Assembly: GCA_024278775.1 (NCBI GenBank)
Contig: JAJRSP010000214.1
Span: 1 to 33,873 of the forward strand
Reading direction: 5' to 3'
DNA: 33,873 nucleotides
From: Planctomycetota bacterium
Lineage (GTDB): Bacteria; Planctomycetota; Phycisphaerae; UBA1845
The notes below the pieces were generated by a model that saw only the letters and a list, made by a program, of their open reading frames with translations, searched no databases and had not been told where the DNA came from. Below are positions 23,338 through 30,691 of this stretch, one piece after another. The translations under genes were made by a program, and so were the position numbers. Every line of letters starts with the position of its first letter. The first letter of the stretch is position 1.

Positions 23338-25041
23338 CTAATGCCTGAAATGACGCGTCCCCGTAAGAATCATCGCCACGCCACGTTCATCGCAAGCCTG
23401 GATCGTATCCCCATCGCGTTTGGAGCCACCCGGTTGAATGATAGCCGTGACGCCTGATTCCATAAGGATGGTTGGTCCATCCGGGAACGGAAAGAACGCA
23501 TCCGACGACGCCACCGACCCGGCCAGTTGATCCGCGTGGCCGTTTTCCTTTGCGAGCCAAGCGGCGATCCGGCAACTCATCACCCGCGACATCTGCCCGG
23601 CACCATTACCAATGAGCGCGCTATCTTTGCAGAGGGTAATCGCGTTGCTCTTGGTGTGCTTGCCCACAAGCCAGGCCAGACGCAGGTCGGCCATCTCGGC
23701 ATCTGTCGGCGTGCGTTTGGTAGCGACCTTCCACTCCGCTTCGTTAAGCCCGACCAGATCACGCCCCTGCACGAGCATACCGCCCGTGAGGCTTTTGTAT
23801 TCGAGTGAGTCGGCCTCTGGCGCGGTTGCCAAATCGCCCACGCCCAGGAGCCGGACGCGTTCGCCCCATTTCTTTCGGGAGCGAATGACAGAGATGGCGT
23901 CCTCGTCAAAAGCGGGCGCGATCCAGACCTCGATAAAGAATCCGCCTGCGCCGGCCTCCTTGCCCCATCGGGCATAGGTTTCCATGACCGCCTCGGAAAA
24001 AGCCGCGTCGACGGGAAAACTGCAGGCCAGGATGCCGCCCATGGCCGCGTTGGGGTCTCCGAGGTACGCCTTTTGGTACGCCTCTACCGGGTCAGAAGCT
24101 ATCGCCGCTCCGCAGGCGTTGGTGTGTTTGATAAAGGCGCAGGCGTTGATCTTGTCTTTCGCGGACCGATCGTCATGTGTCAGCCGGGACGCTCCGCCGG
24201 CATCCGATCGGCAGAGGCCGCGAGTCAGTTCTTTGCACAGCTCCAGTGCGGCATGTCCGTCGGCGTAGTTGTTGTAAGAAAGCGTGCTGTCCGCCTCGGT
24301 ATTCGTGTGGATGAGGGTTGACTCCCCGAATGTATTCCCGTTCGTCTCCTGCAATTCACCGGTTTGGTGCGGGTTTTCGCCGTAGCGGAGTTGGCCGCGG
24401 CTTTGGAGTGAGAGCCACCCCGGGGCCTTGCCCTTACCGCGAATATGGGCACCAAGCCACGAAGTGATCTTGCCGTCGTAGTGGCACGTGCTGGAAAAAA
24501 CATGGAGCGCGCCTTCCACACGAGCGGCGTCGAGATCAGCCGCATCTCCGGATCTCAAGACGGCCAACACCGGCTCGAACCGGTCCGGGTCACAAATCAC
24601 CAACACATGCTTGTGGTTTTTCGCGGCGGATCGGAGCATGGTGGGGCCGCCGATGTCGATCATCTCGATCGCCTGTTCGAACGTGCAGTCTGGCTCTGCG
24701 ATCGTTTTCTCAAATGGGTAGAGATTCACCACGACCATGTCGATCGGCTCGATGCCTTGCTCGGCCAACTGCTTTATGTGCTCGGGGTTGTCGCGGTCCG
24801 CGAGGAGTGCGGCGTGAATCTTCGGGTGTAGCGTCTTGACCCGGCCGTTCATCATCTCCGGGAATCCGGTCACGGCTTCGACCGGGGTGACGGGCACGCC
24901 GGATTCTTCGAGCAGGCTGGCCGTACCACCGGTGGAAATGATTTCGATGCCGAAATCCTGATGCAATCGTCTGGCGAAATCGACGACACCGGTTTTGTCA
25001 TAGACGCTGATGAGCGCGCGTTTGATACTTGGATGAGTCAT
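23338..25041 (-). CDS. purH: Bifunctional AICAR formyltransferase/IMP cyclohydrolase
   Basis: Catalyses the last two steps of IMP synthesis: formylation of AICAR with 10-formyl-tetrahydrofolate, then ring closure. 567 residues: an N-terminal MGS-like cyclohydrolase domain (about 1-150, with ISTGGTA, GFPEMMNGRVKTLHP and DIGGPTMLR) and a C-terminal formyltransferase domain. RYGENPHQ is at 219-226, the catalytic Lys305-His306 in FIKHTNACG, and the C-terminal GTRHFRH. It is somewhat longer than the E. coli protein (529); an extra charged stretch of about 20 residues (TRGLCRSDAGGASRLTHDD) lies just before the Lys-His motif. The start has no clear Shine-Dalgarno sequence. It begins 54 nt after the amidotransferase gene and is probably co-transcribed with it. 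Confidence 0.96.
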   Translation of the reverse strand: MTHPSIKRALISVYDKTGVVDFARRLHQDFGIEIISTGGTASLLEESGVPVTPVEAVTGFPEMMNGRVKTLHPKIHAALLADRDNPEHIKQLAEQGIEPIDMVVVNLYPFEKTIAEPDCTFEQAIEMIDIGGPTMLRSAAKNHKHVLVICDPDRFEPVLAVLRSGDAADLDAARVEGALHVFSSTCHYDGKITSWLGAHIRGKGKAPGWLSLQSRGQLRYGENPHQTGELQETNGNTFGESTLIHTNTEADSTLSYNNYADGHAALELCKELTRGLCRSDAGGASRLTHDDRSAKDKINACAFIKHTNACGAAIASDPVEAYQKAYLGDPNAAMGGILACSFPVDAAFSEAVMETYARWGKEAGAGGFFIEVWIAPAFDEDAISVIRSRKKWGERVRLLGVGDLATAPEADSLEYKSLTGGMLVQGRDLVGLNEAEWKVATKRTPTDAEMADLRLAWLVGKHTKSNAITLCKDSALIGNGAGQMSRVMSCRIAAWLAKENGHADQLAGSVASSDAFFPFPDGPTILMESGVTAIIQPGGSKRDGDTIQACDERGVAMILTGTRHFRH

Positions 25042-25095
25042 GACCGGATGATAATCGCCAACGGTATCGCTGTCACACCGAGCCGCTGGCCCGAG

Positions 25096-25665
25096 CTACT
25101 GACGGAGGAAATTGGCGATCAGCCGGCTTCCCTCAACAGTCAGAAAGCTTTCTGGGTGGAACTGAACGCCCTCGATCGGCTTGGTCTTGTGGCGAATGCC
25201 CATGAGTTCGTCGCGATCGGTCCACGACGTCACTGTGAAATCATCCCCCAGCGTCTCCTTGTCGACTGTGAGTGAGTGGTAGCGCGTGGCCATGAACGGG
25301 TTGGAAAGCCCGTAGTACAGGCCGATGCCGTCGTGGTTGATGGGGCTGGTTTTGCCGTGCATCAGCCGGTCCGCCCGGACGATGCTCCCTCCGAACGCTT
25401 GGGCGATGCATTGATGGCCGAGACACACACCGAGTAGCGGCGTCGTGTCGCCCAGCGCCCGGATCAGCTCGATACTGACGCCTGCTTCGTTCGGCGTTCG
25501 CGGTCCGGGAGAGATGATCACATGCTTCGGTTTGAGCGAAACGAGTTCGTCAACGGTCATCGCGTCATTGCGAACGACCTTGATCTCCCGGCGTACGTCC
25601 ATGCCGCCGATCGTCTGTACGAGGTTGTACGTAAAAGAATCGTAATTGTCGATAATGAGCACCAC
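25096..25665 (-). CDS. trpG: Anthranilate / aminodeoxychorismate synthase glutaminase subunit
   Basis: Class I glutamine amidotransferase of 189 residues that releases ammonia from glutamine for component I (TrpE or PabB). The family start IDNYDSFTYNLVQ, the oxyanion region ISPGPRTPNEAG, nucleophile Cys81 in GVCLGHQ, and His170/Glu172 in FHPES are all present. TrpG and PabA cannot be separated on sequence alone, and no component I gene is nearby; a PabA or dual role would fit the folate-linked purH next to it. The start is GTG at 25665 (GTGGTG) with no ribosome binding site; TATACT lies 6 nt upstream, so the mRNA may be leaderless. Confidence 0.92.
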   Translation of the reverse strand: MVLIIDNYDSFTYNLVQTIGGMDVRREIKVVRNDAMTVDELVSLKPKHVIISPGPRTPNEAGVSIELIRALGDTTPLLGVCLGHQCIAQAFGGSIVRADRLMHGKTSPINHDGIGLYYGLSNPFMATRYHSLTVDKETLGDDFTVTSWTDRDELMGIRHKTKPIEGVQFHPESFLTVEGSRLIANFLRQ

Positions 25666-25671
25666 GGGGAG

Positions 25672-25677
25672 AGTATA
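25672..25677 (-). promoter_or_regulatory. -10 hexamer immediately before the trpG start
   Basis: TATACT on the minus strand, 6 nt before the GTG. Transcription would start at or near the G of the start codon. No Shine-Dalgarno sequence and no good -35 are visible. Suggests a leaderless transcript; not proven. Confidence 0.35.
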
Positions 25678-25868
25678 GCACGGTGTCGTCTCGCGCTCTA
25701 GTGCTCAGGCACGCCCGATCCTACGTGTGGCAAGTGGAGGCGCGCCGGGACTGGGCGGTGTCTCGCACGCGTAGCACGTCATCATTCTACGGAAGTACGC
25801 GCAGCGTGGGGCACCCGCAGGCATCGCCCACCATGTAACGCTTTCCTCTCGCGTCTCGAAACCTTACG

Positions 25869-25897
25869 GTGACAAGCACGACAAGAATAGCTAGAAT
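25869..25897 (+). promoter_or_regulatory. Possible promoter of the M28 peptidase gene
   Basis: GTGACA (25869-25874), a 17-nt spacer, TAGAAT (25892-25897). The predicted leader is about 75 nt and includes AAGGAG before the ATG. Confidence 0.45.
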
Positions 25898-25977
25898 CGA
25901 TCGTTTGTAGGCGGTCGCTGTGGGGCCGCGGTCCGACCGACTTCCCAAAGTAAAAGACGCGAAGGAGCCTCTATCCG

Positions 25978-27426
25978 ATGACCCAACTTTTACTGGCCGC
26001 CATGATCGCCGCCGCCGCGACCATCGCACCGACCCACCCGGGCAGCGAGGATCACAAGACGCATACGGGTGGTGTCATCGCCACCGAGTACCGGCAAGCC
26101 GCAAACCGCATCATCGAATCGGTGATGGCCGGAAACGAGGCGTATGCCAAGATGGAGGGCCTTTGCCTCGGTATCGGGTACCGGCTCAGTGGTTCGGCCA
26201 ACCTCCAGCGTGCCACCGCATGGGCGGCCGAGACAATGAAATCCGACGGAGGCGAAAACGTCCATCTGGAACACGTCATGGTGCCCCACTGGGTTCGCGG
26301 CGATGAGTCGGCCACGATGATTAAGCCACGTCGTTTGGCGCTCCGCATGCTCGGGCTCGGCGGCTCTGTGGCGACTCCGCCCGATGGTATCACCGCGCCC
26401 GTGATCTTCGTATCCGATGAAGACGAACTGAACGCGGCCGGCGATGCCGTTCGTGGGAAGATCGTTTTGTTCAATAAGATCATGCCGCCCTACGACCCGG
26501 AGCGCGGCGCGGGATATGGCGCGACGGTAAAGTACCGTACCCAGGGTGCGCGCCTCGCGGCTGCCAAGGGCGCGGTGGCCTGCCTCGTCCGTTCCGTCAC
26601 TGCGAACAGTTTGTATACCCCGCATACCGGGGCCATGCACTACGGAGACGCCAAGATCAAGATTCCCACGGCGGCCATCACCGTCGAGGATACCGAAACA
26701 ATCGTCGGCCTGTCACGCCGTGGCACCGAGGTGGTCATCAACCTGAAGATGAATGCCAAGACGCTACCCGACGCGCGGTCCGCAAATGTGATTGGTGAGC
26801 TTCGCGGAAGCACGAACCCCGAAGAACTGGTCATCATGGGCGGCCATATTGACTCCTGGGATGTGGGCCAGGGTGCCCACGATGACGGCGGGGGCTGCGT
26901 CATCGCGATGGAAGCCATCAACGTCCTGCGCAAACTCCACCTTCGACCTCGTCGCACGATTCGCGTCGTGCTCTGGACCAATGAGGAAAACGGTGTCGCC
27001 GGCGGAAAAGCCTATGCTAAGGATCACGCGGACGAACTCAAGCATCATGTGGCCGGGATCGAATCCGACAGTGGCGTCTTCTCGCCGCGTGGCTATTCCG
27101 TTAGCTGCACCGACGAAGCGAAGCGAGACGTCGCGATCGAGCAGGTAAACGAAATCCTATCGCTGTTTCCCGACTCGTTTCCGCCGCTCGATGCCCACGC
27201 CGGCGGCAGCGGCACCGATGTCGGCCTGACCGGTTCCGCCGGCTTTGTCCTTATGGGGCACCGGGTCGAGGGCTCGAAGTACTTCAACTACCATCACACC
27301 AACGCCGACACGCTCGACAAGGTGGACCCGACCGAGCTATCGCAAAACGTAGCGGTCCTGGCCACCACGGCCTACATATTAGCCGACATGCCCAACCGGC
27401 TCGGTGAGACAACGGAGTCGCATTGA
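25978..27426 (+). CDS. Secreted M28 zinc aminopeptidase/carboxypeptidase Q-like
   Basis: A 482-residue exported di-zinc peptidase. Signal peptide about 1-18 (TQLLLAAMIAAAATIAP). A PA (protease-associated) insert covers about 135-235, and the M28 catalytic core about 265-475. The metal ligands and catalytic residues are all visible: His290 (GGHIDSWD), Asp302 (HDDGGG), Glu336-Glu337 (TNEENG), Asp364 (ESDSG) and His439/440 (YHHTNADTLD). The order resembles plasma glutamate carboxypeptidase / carboxypeptidase Q. It probably acts in the periplasm or outside, removing terminal residues from peptides. Ribosome binding site AAGGAG about 11 nt before the ATG. It is a single gene; the next begins 197 nt later under its own promoter. 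Confidence 0.93.
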   Translation: MTQLLLAAMIAAAATIAPTHPGSEDHKTHTGGVIATEYRQAANRIIESVMAGNEAYAKMEGLCLGIGYRLSGSANLQRATAWAAETMKSDGGENVHLEHVMVPHWVRGDESATMIKPRRLALRMLGLGGSVATPPDGITAPVIFVSDEDELNAAGDAVRGKIVLFNKIMPPYDPERGAGYGATVKYRTQGARLAAAKGAVACLVRSVTANSLYTPHTGAMHYGDAKIKIPTAAITVEDTETIVGLSRRGTEVVINLKMNAKTLPDARSANVIGELRGSTNPEELVIMGGHIDSWDVGQGAHDDGGGCVIAMEAINVLRKLHLRPRRTIRVVLWTNEENGVAGGKAYAKDHADELKHHVAGIESDSGVFSPRGYSVSCTDEAKRDVAIEQVNEILSLFPDSFPPLDAHAGGSGTDVGLTGSAGFVLMGHRVEGSKYFNYHHTNADTLDKVDPTELSQNVAVLATTAYILADMPNRLGETTESH

Positions 27427-27537
27427 CCCTATGGACCGGTATCGTTCGAACGGAAGAGGTGGTCGGATATCGTCGGTTTGTAAATCGCATGCCAACGCAA
27501 CAGGCCTCGGAATACATCCGTTAATGTGTCGACGAAC

Positions 27538-27566
27538 TTGAGCTGGATGGCTCTTACAGGTATATT
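27538..27566 (+). promoter_or_regulatory. Strong sigma70-like promoter of the DUF4920 lipoprotein
   Basis: TTGAGC (27538-27543), a 17-nt spacer, TATATT (27561-27566). The predicted start is near 27573, about 50 nt before the ATG, with AAGGA as ribosome binding site. Confidence 0.6.
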
Positions 27567-27622
27567 CACGACGTGGATTACACATCAGATTTCAGTCCCA
27601 TTAGCGACGAAAGGAACACCCA

Positions 27623-28192
27623 ATGATTCGCTCAATTTTGGTAACCGTGCTCACAATCTCGTTAACCTGCGTATTCTCGGGATGTACTAACAAAGCCGGT
27701 GGTTTTTCAGCAGAGGGCTGCCGCACGCGATGCGGCAAGGGAGCCAAGTGGGATACCAGCCGATGGACCGCTTTCGGCGAAAAGATGAGCCCGGCTGCCG
27801 GCCAGCCCATTTGTACCAGTGACATTCTTGCCCACAAAACCAAATACGCCAACAAAACCATACACGTCTGTGGCAAGGTTGACTCTGTTTGTGCTCACAA
27901 GGGGTGTTGGATTCGCCTGGCCGGACCCACGACCAGCGAAACGATCTTTGTCAAATTCACCTGCCCGGTGAACGGTCGCCTGGTGCCGATGGAAGCCAAG
28001 GGGCGGTTCGCCATCGTTGAGGGCACGCTGGAACTGAAGCGAATCTCCGAAGAAGAGGCCCGTCACTATGCAGAAGACGAGGGTGCATCAGCCACGGAAA
28101 TCGCCAAGATCAGAGGGCCGCAGCAAATCATCAAAATCAATTCGCCCGCGGCGATCATCGACCTCACCGACAAAGCCGCATCGACCGGATGA
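27623..28192 (+). CDS. Cys-rich DUF4920-domain lipoprotein
   Basis: A 189-residue protein with a lipoprotein signal (VFSGC, lipid-modified Cys21 predicted), so it would sit in a membrane facing the periplasm. The DUF4920 domain spans about 62-175, with the typical TIHVCGKVDSVCAHKGCWIRL, then FVKFTCPVNG and FAIVEGTLE. Beyond Cys21 there are seven cysteines (33, 37, 64, 83, 90, 95, 114), including CRTRC and CAHKGC, suggesting metal binding or disulphides. The OB-like domain has no assigned reaction. It has its own promoter and ends 130 nt before hutI. Alternatives: a metallochaperone or redox accessory protein; this is inference. Confidence 0.85.
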   Translation: MIRSILVTVLTISLTCVFSGCTNKAGGFSAEGCRTRCGKGAKWDTSRWTAFGEKMSPAAGQPICTSDILAHKTKYANKTIHVCGKVDSVCAHKGCWIRLAGPTTSETIFVKFTCPVNGRLVPMEAKGRFAIVEGTLELKRISEEEARHYAEDEGASATEIAKIRGPQQIIKINSPAAIIDLTDKAASTG

Positions 28193-28322
28193 CTCCGAGC
28201 GAACCTATTCGGGCATGTATGGCGTCCTCTACCCGATGGCTCTGCCTTGGGGTATCGTTTCTCTCCGGTGGACCGGCCCACTACCCCGGAGTGGAACCGG
28301 GATTCTGGAGTGACAACAGAAC

Positions 28323-29561
28323 ATGTTGACCATTCGACACATCGGAGAGCTGGTACTCGTCCCAGGCGGGCCGGTCGGTGGGCGGGCTATGCATACGGTC
28401 GACCGAATCACTTCGGCTGCGATGATGATCGACGACGGACGCATTGTGTGGTTCGGGCGGGACGCGGACTGCGAGACTCCAGCCGATGGCGACACGGTGG
28501 ATGCGGCCGGTGGTTGCGTCATCCCCGGGCTGATCGACTGCCACACACACACGGTGTTCGTCGGCACACGCGAGGCGGAGTTCGTGCAGCGGCTCTCCGG
28601 AAAGTCCTACGCCGAGATCGCCGAGTCGGGCGGCGGCATTCGCACGAGCGTGGAGTCGATGCGGGGTGCCACGCTCGACGACCTCATCCACGCCGCGCTG
28701 CCGCGATTGCGTCGCATGCTCGCGGGCGGCGTCACCACCGTCGAGATCAAAAGCGGGTACGGACTCACCGTCAAAGACGAAATCAAAATGCTGGAAGCCG
28801 TCGCCAGCCTACGCTCGCGGCAGCCGATGGAGCTTGTCGGTACCTACTTGGCTGCGCATACCACGCCGCGCGAGTTTGAGGGAAACCCCGATGCCTATCT
28901 CGACTTGGTTCTCGCCGATAACGTACTCACGAAGATTCGCGATGAAGGGCTGGCCGAGTTTTGTGACGTGTTTTGCGAGCGGACCGCGTTTGACATACCG
29001 AGATCGCGTCGCGTCTTGACCACGGCCAAGCGTTTCGGGCTTGTGCCCAAGCTGCACGCGGATCAGATCACACAGATTGGCGCGACGAAGCTCGCCGGAG
29101 AAGTCGGCGCGGTGTCTGCGGATCATCTGGAGACGATTGACGAAGGTGGTACGGTCGCGATGAAGTCGGCCGGATCCGTGGCCGTGTTGCTGCCGGCGTG
29201 TTCCTGGTTTCTCGGCGTGGCACAGGCACCGGCAAGAAAACTTCTCGACGCTGATCTTCCGGTGGCCGTCGCCACGGACTACAACCCCGGCTCGTCTATG
29301 GTCGAATCGCTCACGCTGGCCATGTCGATCGGCTGCACGCAGATGAAAATGACTCCGACCGAGGTGTTGATCGCGGCCACAGCGAACGCGGCCGCGGCGC
29401 TGCTCCGGCAGGACAGACTCGGCGCGATCGCGGTAGGCATGCAGGCGGACCTCTGCGTGCTTGACGTCCCGAATCATGAGCGAATGATGTACGAGCCGGG
29501 TCGCAACTGCGTGACCACGGTCATCAAAGCGGGGAAAGTGGTGCATCAACGAAATGACTGA
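28323..29561 (+). CDS. hutI: Imidazolonepropionase
   Basis: Third step of histidine degradation: hydrolyses 4-imidazolone-5-propionate to N-formimino-glutamate. 412 residues, usual for HutI. An amidohydrolase barrel with its metal-binding DCHTHTVF (His74, His76), His179 (AAHTTP), His245 (KLHADQ) and Asp319 (ATDYNPGSS); KSGYGL (143-148) is the family's substrate-loop signature. No hutH, hutU or hutG is in the window, so it is separated from its pathway partners here. It ends with an 8-nt overlap (ATGACTGA) into the GDP-fucose synthase-like gene, so the two are translated from one message. The start has GGAG about 13 nt upstream. Confidence 0.93.
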   Translation: MLTIRHIGELVLVPGGPVGGRAMHTVDRITSAAMMIDDGRIVWFGRDADCETPADGDTVDAAGGCVIPGLIDCHTHTVFVGTREAEFVQRLSGKSYAEIAESGGGIRTSVESMRGATLDDLIHAALPRLRRMLAGGVTTVEIKSGYGLTVKDEIKMLEAVASLRSRQPMELVGTYLAAHTTPREFEGNPDAYLDLVLADNVLTKIRDEGLAEFCDVFCERTAFDIPRSRRVLTTAKRFGLVPKLHADQITQIGATKLAGEVGAVSADHLETIDEGGTVAMKSAGSVAVLLPACSWFLGVAQAPARKLLDADLPVAVATDYNPGSSMVESLTLAMSIGCTQMKMTPTEVLIAATANAAAALLRQDRLGAIAVGMQADLCVLDVPNHERMMYEPGRNCVTTVIKAGKVVHQRND

Positions 29562-30528
29562 CGCGGTAGCTGATTATTTCAACGGGTTGCGGGTATGCGT
29601 CACGGGCGGTGCGGGCTTTCTGGGGAGGCTCGTCTGCGAACGACTGGCCCGGATCAGTGCGGCCGAGGTCACGGTCCCGCGCTCACGCGAGTATGATCTG
29701 GCGACCGCCCCGGCTGTGGCCCGGCTCTTCGACGACGCCCGTCCCGATGTCGTGTTGCATCTGGCGGCCGAGGTCGGCGGCATCGGCGCGAACCAGGAAC
29801 ACCCCGGGCGTTTTTTTTACGCCAACATGGCGATGGGACTCCACCTGATCGAAGAAGCTCGAAGGCGAAACGTCAAAAAGTTCGTCCAGATTGGCACGGT
29901 GTGCGCCTATCCGAAGGATTGCCCGACGCCCTTCTCCGAAAGCGACCTGTGGAGCGGCTACCCGGAGGAGACGAACGCACCGTACGGCGTTGCCAAACGC
30001 GCTCTGGCTGTCATGCTCGAAGCGTACCACCGCGAGTATGGACTTAACGGTTTGTTTCTGATCCCCGCGAATCTCTACGGCCCGGGTGATAACTTCTCGC
30101 TCCACACCTCGCATGTGATCGCGGCCATGATTCGCAAGTTTTGCACGGCCACGTTGCGCGGCGATCGCGAGGTCACCTGTTGGGGCTCTGGTACCATCAG
30201 CCGTGAGTTTCTCTTTGTGGAGGACGCGGCCGACGCTATCCTAGCGGCTACTGCGGTCTGTCACGACCCCGCACCGATCAACCTCGGCACGGGGGAAGAG
30301 ACTTCGATCGCCGAGCTGGCCGCCATGATTGCGGAAGGCTGTGGCTTCCGCGGTAGGATCCGCTGGGACGCCTCACGACCCGACGGGCAGCCTCGCCGTC
30401 GGCTAGATACGTCGCGTGCCTTGTCGCAGTTCGGCTGGCAGTCCCAGGTCAGCCTACAAGACGGTCTCAAACGAACGATATCCTGGTGGCAAGAGACCGG
30501 ATCAAAAACGGTTGGCGATAGAGGTTGA
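29554..30528 (+). CDS. fcl: GDP-L-fucose synthase-like NAD(P)-dependent epimerase/reductase
   Basis: Extended short-chain dehydrogenase of 324 residues that in Fcl/WcaG converts GDP-4-keto-6-deoxymannose to GDP-L-fucose. Features: nucleotide-binding TGGAGFLG (17-24), HLAAEVGGIGAN (69-80), active Tyr144/Lys148 (YGVAK), and Fcl-type Cys117 (GTVCAYP) and His187 (TSHVI), the epimerase residues of E. coli Fcl (Cys109, His179). The catalytic Ser position (Ser107 in E. coli) is Thr115. Cytoplasmic. It overlaps hutI by 8 nt. No gmd or glycosyltransferase is adjacent. A related GDP-sugar product is possible. Confidence 0.88.
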   Translation: MTDAVADYFNGLRVCVTGGAGFLGRLVCERLARISAAEVTVPRSREYDLATAPAVARLFDDARPDVVLHLAAEVGGIGANQEHPGRFFYANMAMGLHLIEEARRRNVKKFVQIGTVCAYPKDCPTPFSESDLWSGYPEETNAPYGVAKRALAVMLEAYHREYGLNGLFLIPANLYGPGDNFSLHTSHVIAAMIRKFCTATLRGDREVTCWGSGTISREFLFVEDAADAILAATAVCHDPAPINLGTGEETSIAELAAMIAEGCGFRGRIRWDASRPDGQPRRRLDTSRALSQFGWQSQVSLQDGLKRTISWWQETGSKTVGDRG

Positions 30529-30606
30529 ATCAATCGAAAAGCCGGTTTCTTCTACGCGGCGCACTTTTCTGTCGGCCTCCGTTATAAAGGGGAGCGATCT
30601 TTAGAC

Positions 30607-30635
30607 TTGCCGCTGCCATTCGCGCGTCGTAAACT
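30607..30635 (+). promoter_or_regulatory. Sigma70-like promoter of nfeD
   Basis: TTGCCG (30607-30612), a 17-nt spacer, TAAACT (30630-30635). The predicted start is near 30642, about 50 nt before the chosen ATG. Confidence 0.5.
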
Positions 30636-30651
30636 TTTTGTGTGGCAAAAG

Positions 30652-30667
30652 CGTCACACGCGTGACG
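30652..30667. promoter_or_regulatory. Perfect inverted repeat in the nfeD leader
   Basis: CGTCAC ACGC GTGACG, a 6-4-6 perfect palindrome about 10-25 nt after the predicted transcription start. It could be an operator for a dimeric regulator or a leader hairpin. Confidence 0.45.
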
Positions 30668-30691
30668 AAACCGATTCTCGTAGAGGTGCCC

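Larger units (their letters stand above)
25666..25977. other. 312-nt divergent intergenic region
   Basis: Separates the trpG-purH transcript (minus) from the M28 peptidase gene (plus). It holds promoter-like sequences for both sides and one TGGGGCACCCG motif at 25807-25817 inside a GTGGG/CCCAC hairpin (25806-25832). No credible gene is seen; short frames here have no recognisable product. Confidence 0.5.

Noticed and set aside
28247..28879. 210-codon Arg-rich frame overlapping hutI
   Set aside because: Out-of-frame with hutI, whose active-site residues are all intact; composition is Arg/His-rich and low complexity.
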